This document shows, piece by piece, positions 6,099 through 14,776 of a stretch of 25,394 bases of DNA. A program made the position numbers and the translations under genes. Below the pieces are notes generated by a model. It did no database searches. It was not told the DNA's origin and saw nothing but the letters and a program-made list of their open reading frames with translations. Position 1 is the stretch's first letter. Each line of letters opens with the position of its first letter. The DNA comes from Oscillospiraceae bacterium (GTDB lineage Bacteria; Bacillota_A; Clostridia; Oscillospirales; CAG-272), in NCBI GenBank assembly GCA_015063445.1, contig SVUD01000027.1, forward strand, positions 1 to 25,394. The letters are read 5' to 3'.

Positions 6099-7535
6099 AT
6101 GTTAGAAAAAATTATAGACTTCCTCGGCTCGACTGGTATTGCTAAGTTATTTAAAGACCCCGAATGGTATAAATACATTATAATGTACGTTATTATCGGC
6201 GCTCTTTTCTATCTTGCAATAGTTAAGAAATTTGAGCCGCTGCTTCTTATGCCTATAGCATTCGGTATGCTCCTTGCTAATTTGCCCGGCGCAGGTCTTA
6301 TGCATTTCGATATGTTTTTCGATGAATATTATGTAGATCATGTTAACGGTATTTTCGCCACGCAAGTGACTGAGTGGTTCAGTAATGCAGGTATAACTAT
6401 TGTTGATGCAGGCGTTTTTGAAAATTGTGATCCGAGCGCTTTGTTTGCTACGTATTCCGACGGTGCTTATACTTTCACAGAAGCAGCAAAAAATGCGCTA
6501 AGCGTGGAGTGGCAGAAATCTACTCCCGCTATGGAAACTCTTTTCAATGCCATTACCTTTAAAGATGGTTCTATTCACGTTAAAATGTCTACAATGATCA
6601 AAGAAGTTATAAATCATGGCGGACTCGTTGATATTCTTTATCTTGGTGTTAAGCTCGGTATTTATCCTTCGATCATATTTATGGGCGTTGGTGCGATGAC
6701 GGACTTCTCTCCCCTTATCGCAAATCCCAAATCACTTCTTATGGGCGCAGGCTCACAGCTTGGAGTATTCGTAGCATTCTTCGGAGCTCTTCTTCTTGGA
6801 TTTACTCCTATGGAATCCGGCGCAATCGGTATTATCGGTGGTGCTGACGGACCTACCGCAATTCTCGTAACCAAGGAGCTTGCTCCCCATCTTCTCGGCG
6901 GTATCGCAATTGCGGCATATTCATACATGGCTTTGATTCCTATTATTCAGCCTCCGTTTATGAAGCTCCTTACGACCGAGAAAGAAAGAAAGATCAGAAT
7001 GACTAACCTTCGTTCTGTTTCCAAAACAGAAAAGATCATATTCCCCATAGTTGTTACGCTTCTCGTAGTTATGATAGTTCCCGATGCTGCTCCTCTTGTA
7101 GGTTTCCTTATGCTTGGTAACCTCTTTAACGTTTCCGGAGTTGCGGATCGTCTTTCAAAGACTTCGCAGAATGAACTCATTAATATTATGACTATTTTCC
7201 TCGGAATTTCCGTCGGCGCTACTGCAAGCGCAGGAAACTTCCTTAAATTACAGACCATTTACATTATACTTCTCGGTCTTACAGCATTTATAATCTCTAC
7301 TTGCGGCGGACTTGTAGTTGGAAAAATCATGTGCAAGGTCACGGGTGGAAAAATCAATCCTCTTATCGGATCTGCAGGTGTTTCTGCCGTTCCTATGGCA
7401 GCAAGAGTTGCTCAGGATGAAGGAAGAAAGACGGATCCCTCGAACTTTTTACTTATGCATGCGATGGGCCCCAACGTTGCGGGTGTTATCGGTTCTGCCG
7501 TTGCGGCAGGTGTATTCCTTACCTTCTTTAGATAA
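6099..7535 (+). CDS. oadB: sodium ion-translocating decarboxylase beta subunit (OadB family) with large insertion
   Basis: This 478-residue integral membrane protein would decarboxylate carboxybiotin and export Na+. Family signatures are FEPLLLMPIAFGMLLANLPG (45-64), FMGVGAMTDFSPLIANP (194-210), IGIIGGADGPTAI (243-255, with Asp250 in the position of the essential Asp of OadB), and VSAVPMAARV plus MGPNVAGVIGSA near the C-terminus. The family is usually about 375-435 residues; the excess lies at about 69-173, between the first hydrophobic block and GGLVDILYLGVKLGIYP. It looks soluble and probably lies outside the membrane. It follows the biotin carrier and precedes oadA-like after 83 nt. Confidence 0.95.
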   Translation: MLEKIIDFLGSTGIAKLFKDPEWYKYIIMYVIIGALFYLAIVKKFEPLLLMPIAFGMLLANLPGAGLMHFDMFFDEYYVDHVNGIFATQVTEWFSNAGITIVDAGVFENCDPSALFATYSDGAYTFTEAAKNALSVEWQKSTPAMETLFNAITFKDGSIHVKMSTMIKEVINHGGLVDILYLGVKLGIYPSIIFMGVGAMTDFSPLIANPKSLLMGAGSQLGVFVAFFGALLLGFTPMESGAIGIIGGADGPTAILVTKELAPHLLGGIAIAAYSYMALIPIIQPPFMKLLTTEKERKIRMTNLRSVSKTEKIIFPIVVTLLVVMIVPDAAPLVGFLMLGNLFNVSGVADRLSKTSQNELINIMTIFLGISVGATASAGNFLKLQTIYIILLGLTAFIISTCGGLVVGKIMCKVTGGKINPLIGSAGVSAVPMAARVAQDEGRKTDPSNFLLMHAMGPNVAGVIGSAVAAGVFLTFFR

Positions 7536-7544
7536 GGTAAACTA

Positions 7545-7595
7545 AGCGGTAGAAGAAATAACAGTAAACTTCATTACATCTATTCTTTTACCGCT
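7545..7595 (+). other. intergenic stem-loop between oadB-like and oadA-like genes
   Basis: AGCGGTAGAAGAAATA (7545-7560) can pair with TATTCTTTTACCGCT (7581-7595): seven perfect outer base pairs, then a mostly paired inner part with a small mismatch/bulge. It fills much of the 83-nt gap, is not followed by a T tract, and ends 24 nt before the ATG, so it is more likely an RNA-processing or stability element than a terminator. Confidence 0.45.
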
Positions 7596-7618
7596 AACAA
7601 CAGAAAGGATTTTAAAAA

Positions 7619-9022
7619 ATGGCTAAAAAGCTTCTTATAACAGAAACCGTTCTCCGTGACTCTCACCAGTCACTTGCGGCTACTCGTATGACTACAGAAG
7701 AGATGCTTCCCATCCTCGATGCTATGGATCAGGTTGGTTATTACTCTCTTGAGGCTTGGGGCGGAGCAACGTTTGATTCGTGCCTCAGATTTCTTCATGA
7801 AGATCCCTGGGTCAGACTCCGTACTATCAAGGACCATGTAAAGAATACTAAGCTTCAGATGCTCTTCAGAGGTCAGAACATTCTCGGATACCGTCATTAT
7901 GCTGATGACGTTGTTGAATACTTCGTTCAGAAGTCTATCGCAAACGGTATCGATATTATTCGTATCTTTGATGCTCTTAACGATGCAAGAAACCTTGAAA
8001 CCGCTATTAAGGCTACTATCAAGGAGGGCGGTCACGTTCAGGCTGCTATTTCTTACACTACCTCTCCCTTCCATACAAACGAAGGCTTTGCTCAGTACGC
8101 AAAGCAGCTTGAGGAAATGGGCGCTCATTCTATTTGCATCAAGGATATGTCGGGTCTTCTTAAGCCTTACGAGGCATATCAGCTTGTTAAGACTATAAAG
8201 AACACTGTAAAGATTCCCGTTCATATTCATACTCACTATACTGCAGGTCTCGCTTCTATGACCTTGCTTAAGGCAATCGAGGCGGATGTTGACGGTGTTG
8301 ATACCTCTATATCACCGCTTGCAATGGGTACGTCTCACACTCCTACCGAGGCTCTCGTAGCAACGCTTCAGGGCACTCCTCACGATTCGGGACTTTCTCT
8401 TGAAAAGCTCGACGTTGTCGCCAAGTATTTCAATACCATTCGTGAGAAGTACATTGCATCCGGACTTATCGATCCCAAGGTGCTTAAGGTTGACGTTAAT
8501 GCTCTTCGTTATCAGGTTCCCGGCGGAATGCTTTCCAACCTTATCTCTCAGCTTAAGATGGCAGGCAAGTCGGATAAGCTTGACGCGGTTCTTGAAGAGG
8601 TTGCTAAGGTTCGTGAGGATGCGGGCTTCCCTCCCCTCGTGACACCCACCTCTCAGATCGTTGGTACTCAGGCAGTAAACAACGTAATCTTTGGAAACGA
8701 AGGCAGATATTCAAGAGTCACAAAGGAATTCAAGGGACTTGTTCGCGGCGAGTACGGTAAGTGCCCCGCAACGATTACAGATGAATTTAAGAAAAAGATA
8801 ATCGGCGATGACGATATAATCGATTATAGACCCGCTGATAAGATTGCTCCCGAGATAGAATCTCTTAAGGAAAGAGTAGCTCCTTATGAGGAGCAGCCCG
8901 AGGATCTTCTCTCTCTGGCTCTCTTTGAGCAGGTTGCTATTAAGTTCTTCGAGTGGAGAAAGCAGCAGAACTATAAGCTTGACGCTAATGCCGATGCTGC
9001 AAACGGTGTTCATCCCGTTTAA
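7619..9022 (+). CDS. oadA: oxaloacetate decarboxylase alpha / transcarboxylase 5S-type carboxyltransferase
   Basis: This 467-residue protein has the TIM-barrel carboxyltransferase of OadA, pyruvate carboxylase and the 5S subunit, which transfers CO2 between oxaloacetate and biotin. Signatures are TETVLRDSHQSL (8-19, metal-binding Asp14), EAWGGATFDSCLRFL (45-59), ICIKDMSGLL (172-181, Lys175 expected to be carbamylated) and HIHTHYTAG (202-210, metal-binding His204 and His206). The PYC/OadA C-terminal domain (about 300-420) is present. The protein ends without the biotinyl domain found in ~590-residue OadA, which fits a separate carrier gene at 5665. AAAGGA lies before the ATG. AAG, CTT and GAG codons dominate, suggesting high expression. 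It is the last gene of the operon. Confidence 0.96.
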   Translation: MAKKLLITETVLRDSHQSLAATRMTTEEMLPILDAMDQVGYYSLEAWGGATFDSCLRFLHEDPWVRLRTIKDHVKNTKLQMLFRGQNILGYRHYADDVVEYFVQKSIANGIDIIRIFDALNDARNLETAIKATIKEGGHVQAAISYTTSPFHTNEGFAQYAKQLEEMGAHSICIKDMSGLLKPYEAYQLVKTIKNTVKIPVHIHTHYTAGLASMTLLKAIEADVDGVDTSISPLAMGTSHTPTEALVATLQGTPHDSGLSLEKLDVVAKYFNTIREKYIASGLIDPKVLKVDVNALRYQVPGGMLSNLISQLKMAGKSDKLDAVLEEVAKVREDAGFPPLVTPTSQIVGTQAVNNVIFGNEGRYSRVTKEFKGLVRGEYGKCPATITDEFKKKIIGDDDIIDYRPADKIAPEIESLKERVAPYEEQPEDLLSLALFEQVAIKFFEWRKQQNYKLDANADAANGVHPV

Positions 9023-9035
9023 TTTTAAATATATC

Positions 9036-9077
9036 AAGCAGAGGTACTGTGAGAATCGCAATACCTCTGTTTTTTTA
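9036..9077 (+). terminator. rho-independent terminator of the decarboxylase operon
   Basis: CAGAGGTA (9039-9046) pairs perfectly with TACCTCTG (9062-9069). The stem extends outward with A-T/G-T pairs and inward with TGTGA/TCGCA around GAA. A run of seven T follows (9070-9077 region), 14 nt after the oadA-like stop codon. Confidence 0.9.
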
Positions 9078-9152
9078 AAAAAATCAAATTGAGGTATGTT
9101 CGAATTTTCATTAATACATTCGTATATTCAATATTCCTTTTAAGATATTTAC

Positions 9153-9195
9153 AAAAAACGAGGATGCTTTTCGGTAGACCCTTAAAGCACCCTCG
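9153..9195 (-). terminator. rho-independent terminator after ftsH
   Basis: On the reverse strand CGAGGGTGCTTT (9195-9184) pairs with AAAGCATCCTCG (9170-9159), with one mismatched position, around a 13-nt loop. It is followed by TTTTTT (9158-9153). It lies seven bases past the ftsH stop and is back to back with the decarboxylase terminator. Confidence 0.9.
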
Positions 9196-9201
9196 TTTTG
9201 T

Positions 9202-11454
9202 TTATTCGGTTTTGTTTTTAGTATCGTCTTCTGTAGTATCGTTAATTTCCGGCGTTTCTTGAGATACTTCAGAAGCTTCGTTTTTTTCTGTGACAACCGT
9301 ATTTTCATTTGTTATTTCTACGGTATCATTTTTTGTTTCGGAATCTGCGTCGTGACCGTCTCCAACCATATCAGATACGTCGATATGATGAAGAGTACCG
9401 TTTTGCATATCACGGAAGAAATTCTCGAGCATATCTTCGTTTTTAGCATTAGCGGCTGCTTTCGCTATTTCCATGCGGCGTCTTTCTTCTTCCTCAGCCT
9501 TCTGGTTATTTTCGTGAGCAGTCTTGTTTTCCTCTTCGCTCTTCTTGGATTTCTCCTTGGCGATGTTTTCGATTTCCTCTATCGTTGGATTTTCCGTCTC
9601 CATACAAGCCTTAAACTGTTCATCGTCCATAGACTCGTTTTTAAGAAGGAATTCCGCAACGAAGTGAAGCTTTGCGATATTTGTTGTAAGGATTTCTTTA
9701 CATCTTTCATATGATCTTGCGATGATATTACGGATTTCATCATCGATCTCAGCAGCGGTTTTTTCCGAATATCCCTTGCCTGAGGAGAAGTCTCTGCCGA
9801 GGAACACCTCGTCTGCGGAGTGCTCAGAGCCGTAAAGAACAGTACCGAGCTTTTCACTCATACCGTACCTTGTAACCATATTTCTTGCGATATTGGTGGC
9901 TTGCTGAATATCGTTAGAAGCTCCGGTTGAGATATCGTCAAGAACTATTTCCTCGGCAACTCTACCTCCGAGCGCAAGTACTATATGATCAATCATTTCG
10001 TTTCTCGAGGAGGTCATTCGATCCTCGGTGGGAACGCTTATGGTAACACCGCCTGCAGAGCCTGCGGGTATAATCGTAATATGCTTTACGGGATCGGTAT
10101 GCTCACAGAAGTATGAAGCAACGGCGTGACCGGCTTCGTGGTAAGCGCAGAGCTTGTTGTCGGCATCTGTGCGGACCTTTGCCTTCTTCTGAGGACCGAG
10201 AAGCATCTTCATATAAGAGGCCTCTATATCGTCCATGCCTATGAGCGCCTTGTTTTTCTTTGCGGCTAAAAGCGCTGCCTCATTAAGAAGTTTGGCAAGC
10301 TCAGCGCCTGTAAAGCCTATCGTTGTCTGAGCAATTTTGGTTAGGTCCACGCTTGCCTCAAGAGGCTTATTGCGGCAGTGTACCTTGAGAATTGCTTCTC
10401 TTCCCTTAATGTCCGGATAATTAACGGTAACACGTCTGTCAAAACGACCCGGGCGAAGCAAAGCGGGGTCAAGTATATCCGGACGGTTTGTTGCCGCGAT
10501 AACTATTACTCCTGAATTGGTTCCAAAGCCGTCCATTTCAACGAGAAGCTGGTTGAGAGTCTGTTCTCTTTCATCGTGTCCACCACCGAGACCTGCGCCT
10601 CTGTGACGTCCAACGGCATCAATTTCATCTATGAAAATAATACTTGCGGGTGTTTTTCTCGCGTTGTCAAAGAGATCACGAACACGTGATGCGCCCACAC
10701 CGACGTAAAGCTCTACAAAATCAGAGCCGGATATTGAGAAGAAAGGAACGCCCGCCTCACCCGCGACAGCTTTCGCGAGAAGCGTTTTACCTGTACCGGG
10801 AGGGCCCACTAAAAGAACTCCCCTCGGAATTCTTGCGCCGAGCTTAACGTATTTTGAGGGATCCTTTAAGAATTCAACGACCTCTTCAAGCTCTGCTTTT
10901 TCTTCGTCAGCGCCCGCAACGTCAGCAAACTTTACGTTATTCTTTTCACCCTGAAGCTTTGCTTTGGATTTAGCAAATGAATTGATCTTGCCGCCGCCTG
11001 CGCCTCTCATCATAAAGAAGTAGAACAGACCAAGAAGTACGAAGGTGAGGATCATAGGAAGGTATGCCTGCCACCAAGGAGCTTCTGCGGGTGGATCGTA
11101 GTTATATGAGGTAAGATTTGAACTTGCAGATCTGTAATTCTCGAGAGCTATATCGTTTATTTGCTGAAGCTGGAAATTATAGCTCAGCTCATAAGTATGA
11201 TCCTCGGTTACAGTCGTGTCATGACCGATGATTTTGCCTTTTTCATCACGTATAGGTTTATATGCCGTGAGCTTAATCGCAAGTTCTCCGTCTACGTTGA
11301 ACGAAGTTACCAGATCATGTTCGAAAAGTTCAATTAAGTCGCTGTATTCAAATTTTTCCTCGTCCTTGAATGCGTTGGTAAACCAGGACACGGCTAAAAT
11401 TATTACAACTAAAATGACAACGAGTAAAATTATACTCTTTAAGTTTGCTTTCAT
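9202..11454 (-). CDS. ftsH: ATP-dependent zinc metalloprotease FtsH
   Basis: This 750-residue membrane protease degrades misfolded membrane and regulatory proteins as a hexamer facing the cytosol. It has an N-terminal membrane helix (6-26), an extracytoplasmic domain, a second helix (about 131-149) and an AAA+ domain with Walker A GPPGTGKT (217-224), Walker B IIFIDEID (272-279), and second-region-of-homology arginines in LLRPGRFDR. The peptidase has HEAGH (439-443) and the third zinc ligand Asp515 in GASND. After about residue 640 comes a long charged tail rich in Glu, Asp, Asn and Thr, about 100 residues beyond the minimal enzyme. The pore loop has Tyr (LYVGVG) where Phe is usual. It lies 39 nt after tilS; the hpt gene found between them in Bacillus is absent. 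Confidence 0.98.
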   Translation of the reverse strand: MKANLKSIILLVVILVVIILAVSWFTNAFKDEEKFEYSDLIELFEHDLVTSFNVDGELAIKLTAYKPIRDEKGKIIGHDTTVTEDHTYELSYNFQLQQINDIALENYRSASSNLTSYNYDPPAEAPWWQAYLPMILTFVLLGLFYFFMMRGAGGGKINSFAKSKAKLQGEKNNVKFADVAGADEEKAELEEVVEFLKDPSKYVKLGARIPRGVLLVGPPGTGKTLLAKAVAGEAGVPFFSISGSDFVELYVGVGASRVRDLFDNARKTPASIIFIDEIDAVGRHRGAGLGGGHDEREQTLNQLLVEMDGFGTNSGVIVIAATNRPDILDPALLRPGRFDRRVTVNYPDIKGREAILKVHCRNKPLEASVDLTKIAQTTIGFTGAELAKLLNEAALLAAKKNKALIGMDDIEASYMKMLLGPQKKAKVRTDADNKLCAYHEAGHAVASYFCEHTDPVKHITIIPAGSAGGVTISVPTEDRMTSSRNEMIDHIVLALGGRVAEEIVLDDISTGASNDIQQATNIARNMVTRYGMSEKLGTVLYGSEHSADEVFLGRDFSSGKGYSEKTAAEIDDEIRNIIARSYERCKEILTTNIAKLHFVAEFLLKNESMDDEQFKACMETENPTIEEIENIAKEKSKKSEEENKTAHENNQKAEEEERRRMEIAKAAANAKNEDMLENFFRDMQNGTLHHIDVSDMVGDGHDADSETKNDTVEITNENTVVTEKNEASEVSQETPEINDTTEDDTKNKTE

Positions 11455-11493
11455 TTAAGCGTTTCCAAGCCTTTCTTATATACTGTTGAAATG

Positions 11494-12918
11494 TTAATTT
11501 ATCTTTTGGTAAATGGTTATCCATTTATTGTTTTTTTCTTTTGGGGAATCGTCGCGTACGCCAAACCCGGGAACCCATAATATTCCCTTTTCATCGGTTA
11601 TAACGGGTGTTTTGAGTCTTACCGAGATTGGAATTTTTTTATCGCAGAAGAGTTTTTTTAATTTTCTTGTAATACCGCCGTAATAATAAGAATCTCCGTC
11701 TTTTTTTGTCCTTACCGACAAGCTCCCATATATTATAGCAGAACTGAGTTTTGCTTTCATTGAAATTTTGTAAACATTTGAAGAAAAATCTTCGCTTTCA
11801 TCATTCGTTATCGCAATTCCAATGTTAAGCTCGGGAATTTCATTGAAGCCGTCATAAAGCGTATGCTCAAACTCGATTGCGCTATCATTGCCTTTTTTAT
11901 TTCCGATAAAGCAAAATGATTCCTTTAAGAAAAATGCGGCTTCTCCCGGAATATCCACTTCAAAGCTCTCGGAGGTTTCGAGAAGCTCTTGTATTTTATC
12001 AATATGGATTTTCTCGGGTGTAGGTAAGCCTTGTTTTTTACACATCAACCTTATGACGCGTGATAGAACAGAGTGATGAAGAGTGCGTAACAAGGATGCA
12101 TGTATTTTTCCTTGATTTTCGTTTTCTCTGCAAAACCTATCAGCGACCGAGTCGATATATTCCGAGTCTGAACGCAAAATCGACGTTGCTTTTGTCGCCA
12201 TATTCTCGGGACAAGGCGTGAGATGCTTGAATTTAGGAATTATTTCATGTCTTATATAGTTTCTCATATATTCAACAGAAAAATTCGTTTCATCTGTAAC
12301 AAACGGAATTTTCGCATCCGCAAGAAGCCTCAAAACGTCTTCCTTCGAAATAGCTATCAAAGGTCTTATTACGTTATCACGTATTGGGGCAATACCTCCG
12401 AGCCCATGAGTTCCGCTTCCTCTCATAAGATTGAAAAGGAGCGTTTCGAGGTTATCCGTGCTGTTGTGAGCAGTGGCGATAGCACCGAGATTTTCGTCAG
12501 AATCCAAGGCCTTATCAAAAAAGTCATACCTGACTTGTCTTGCAGCCTCTTCTATACCAAGATGATTATCCTTGGCGTACTTTGGAACGTCAACTCTTAA
12601 AGCCTCAAAGTCGATAGAAAGTGCCTCGGCAAAGACTTTCGAAAAAATCTCGTCACGATCGGCATTTTTGCCTCTTATCATATGATTGACATGAAGAGCC
12701 TTAAGATTAAAATCAAGCTCTTTTTGCAATTTTCTGAGTATAATTAAGAGCAGAACTGAATCCGGGCCACCGGAAAACCCAACCGCAACTCCTTTCATAA
12801 GTAAGGGCTGCATATTATTATCCAATATGGTTTTCTTGACGGTGAGATACGTTTTTTTGCCAAGCTCGGAGTTGAAGAGACTGTCGCAAGCTAAAAGCAA
12901 CGATTCTTTATCAATCAA
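11494..12918 (-). CDS. tilS: tRNA(Ile)-lysidine synthetase
   Basis: This 474-residue cytosolic enzyme converts the wobble cytidine of the CAT-anticodon isoleucine tRNA to lysidine with ATP and lysine, which is essential for reading AUA. The PP-loop motif SGGPDS is at 49-54, followed by HVNHMIRG, the IATAHNSTDNLETLLFNL segment, RPLI and YMRNYIRHEIIP, all typical of TilS. The C-terminal part (about 385-474) fits the TilS substrate-binding domain. I choose TTG at 12918 because GAGGAAG (12934-12928) sits 9 nt upstream; a TTG at 12936 would be in frame but has no site. The start then overlaps the dnaB stop by 8 bp (TTGATTGA), implying translational coupling. Confidence 0.93.
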   Translation of the reverse strand: MIDKESLLLACDSLFNSELGKKTYLTVKKTILDNNMQPLLMKGVAVGFSGGPDSVLLLIILRKLQKELDFNLKALHVNHMIRGKNADRDEIFSKVFAEALSIDFEALRVDVPKYAKDNHLGIEEAARQVRYDFFDKALDSDENLGAIATAHNSTDNLETLLFNLMRGSGTHGLGGIAPIRDNVIRPLIAISKEDVLRLLADAKIPFVTDETNFSVEYMRNYIRHEIIPKFKHLTPCPENMATKATSILRSDSEYIDSVADRFCRENENQGKIHASLLRTLHHSVLSRVIRLMCKKQGLPTPEKIHIDKIQELLETSESFEVDIPGEAAFFLKESFCFIGNKKGNDSAIEFEHTLYDGFNEIPELNIGIAITNDESEDFSSNVYKISMKAKLSSAIIYGSLSVRTKKDGDSYYYGGITRKLKKLFCDKKIPISVRLKTPVITDEKGILWVPGFGVRDDSPKEKNNKWITIYQKIN

Positions 12919-14290
12919 TTTTTCTATCTTCCTCAAGTGTTCTGAATTTGGTAAACTGACCTATCCAGCCCATTTTTACGTTGCCGACAGATCCGTGTCT
13001 GTTTTTTGCAATAATGACTTCCGCTGTGTTTGCGGTATCTTCTATAGGAGCCTCTCCTTCTTTTTCGGTTGAAGCGCCAATATCCTTGTAATAAGTATCA
13101 CGGTAAAGGAACATTACAATATCTGCATCCTGCTCGATAGAACCGGAATCTCTAAGATCAGCGAGAGTAGGCCTTTTGTTAGTAACGCCTCTTGCTTCAG
13201 TACCTCTGTTGAGCTGCGCGCAGCATACGATTGGAATGCCAAAATCCTTTGCCATAATTTTTAGGTTTCTTGAAATTTCTCCAACCTGTTGCGCTCTGTT
13301 GTCAACGTTGGTATTAGATTGCATAAGACCTATATAGTCTATTATAACAAGACCGAGATTTGGTACTCTGCGGAGCTTGGAACGCATTTCGGTAACACCT
13401 ATTTGCGAGGTATCATCAACGTATATTTCGCAGCCCGAGAGCTCTGAAATAACACCTGCGATATTTTCCCAGTCCTCTGTGGAGAGAATTCCGGTACGTA
13501 AGCTTTGGGAATCTACCATAGCTTCGCTGGATATAACTCTCGTTACAAGCTGCTCGCATGACATCTCGAGGGAAAAGATAGCGACTGCCTTTTTTGTTTT
13601 CTTGGCAACGTTCGTTCCTATGTTAAGAACAAACGAGGTTTTACCCATACCGGGACGCGCTCCGACAATTACAAAATCGCCCTTGCCAAGCTCAATAAGC
13701 TTTTCGTCGAGTCCGGAAAATCCGGTTTTTGTTCCCTTTTTAGCGTTTCTCTCCTCTGCGCTCATCTCGAGATCCTGATATACGTTATGAAGAATGTCGC
13801 GTATGTGACGTAATTCCTTGGTATCGTTATTATTTGAGATATCGAAAATCTTCTGTTCTGCGCTATCGATAATATTCCTGACTGCTGAAGCTTCTTCATA
13901 CGCTTCAGTGTTAATTTCATCACAAGCGTTGATCAGCCGTCTGAGAGTAGATTTATCCTTGACGATTTTAGCGTAATCCTTGACATTAGATGCGGAAGGC
14001 ACCGAGTCTGCGAGGAGCGCAATATATTGTATTCCTCCGGTCTGGTCTTTTATTCCCGCCTCTACTAACGCGTTGGCTAAGGTTACGGGATCTATCGTTC
14101 TGCTTTCGGTATACATCTTTGTAAGAGAAATATATATATTCTTGTGCTCCTCAAGATAGAAGTCATCAGCTGTGAGCATTCCTCCTACGGAGTCGAAGGC
14201 TTCGGGCTTTCTGATTATCGAGCCGAGAAATGCTTGCTCAGCTTCTATAGCGACAGGCATTTGCTTAATAATCGAATTGTTCTGTTCCAT
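12911..14290 (-). CDS. dnaB: replicative DNA helicase DnaB (DnaC in Bacillus)
   Basis: This 459-residue hexameric helicase unwinds DNA at the replication fork. The N-terminal primase-interacting domain (about 10-110) begins with PVAIEAEQAFLGSII. The RecA-like motor has Walker A GARPGMGKT (210-218), IFSLEMSCEQLVTR (238-251), GLVIIDYIGLM as Walker B, and CCAQLNRGTE followed by RPTLADLRDSGSIEQDAD. The length matches the family. GGAG lies 5-8 nt before the ATG. It is 24 nt downstream of rplI, the order known from Bacillus subtilis. Confidence 0.98.
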   Translation of the reverse strand: MEQNNSIIKQMPVAIEAEQAFLGSIIRKPEAFDSVGGMLTADDFYLEEHKNIYISLTKMYTESRTIDPVTLANALVEAGIKDQTGGIQYIALLADSVPSASNVKDYAKIVKDKSTLRRLINACDEINTEAYEEASAVRNIIDSAEQKIFDISNNNDTKELRHIRDILHNVYQDLEMSAEERNAKKGTKTGFSGLDEKLIELGKGDFVIVGARPGMGKTSFVLNIGTNVAKKTKKAVAIFSLEMSCEQLVTRVISSEAMVDSQSLRTGILSTEDWENIAGVISELSGCEIYVDDTSQIGVTEMRSKLRRVPNLGLVIIDYIGLMQSNTNVDNRAQQVGEISRNLKIMAKDFGIPIVCCAQLNRGTEARGVTNKRPTLADLRDSGSIEQDADIVMFLYRDTYYKDIGASTEKEGEAPIEDTANTAEVIIAKNRHGSVGNVKMGWIGQFTKFRTLEEDRKID

Positions 14291-14314
14291 AATATCTCCT
14301 TAGCAGAGTTTGTT

Positions 14315-14758
14315 TTATTCGTGAACAAGTACTGTGAATTTTGCGACTACCTCAGGGTGAACCTTGAGCTCAACGTCATATTTTCCGTAAGCCTTGATAA
14401 CGTCCTTGAGATTAATTTTTCTTTTATCAACGGGAGTGCCGATAAGGTTTGAAAGCTGATCGGCGATATCTTTTGCGGTAACAGAGCCGTAAAGTCTGCC
14501 GTCGTGACCGTGTCCCATTTTTATTTTAACTTCCTGAGCGTTTATCTTTTCGGCAAGAGCCACTGCAGCCTTTTTGTCCTCGGCGAGCTTGAACTGCTTT
14601 GCCTCTTCCTTTCCTCTGAGCTCGTTCTGCGCCTTGTTATCCGCAGGAATAGCCTTTTTCTGAGGGAAAAGGAAGTTTCTCGCATATCCGTCCGAAACAT
14701 TTATTATCTGGTCTTTTTTTCCCTGACCTTTTACATCGCAAAGTAAAATTACTTTCAT
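14315..14758 (-). CDS. rplI: 50S ribosomal protein L9
   Basis: This 147-residue protein binds 23S rRNA near the base of the L1 stalk. The N-terminal domain has the L9 signature spanning [25 protein letters not shown] in pieces: the GQGKKDQ turn and the GYARNFLFP motif. A Lys/Glu-rich connecting helix (about 42-75) joins the C-terminal domain, which ends [16 protein letters not shown] lies before the ATG. It is 18 nt after gdpP and 24 nt before dnaB. Confidence 0.98.
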   Translation of the reverse strand: MKVILLCDVKGQGKKDQIINVSDGYARNFLFPQKKAIPADNKAQNELRGKEEAKQFKLAEDKKAAVALAEKINAQEVKIKMGHGHDGRLYGSVTAKDIADQLSNLIGTPVDKRKINLKDVIKAYGKYDVELKVHPEVVAKFTVLVHE

Positions 14759-14776
14759 TACATTTCTCCTGAAAAT

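Noticed and set aside
9259..9714. Forward open frame of 151 codons opposite the ftsH tail
   Set aside because: It reads the complement of Glu/Lys-rich codons as Phe/Leu/Ser, giving a false membrane-like protein antisense to ftsH.
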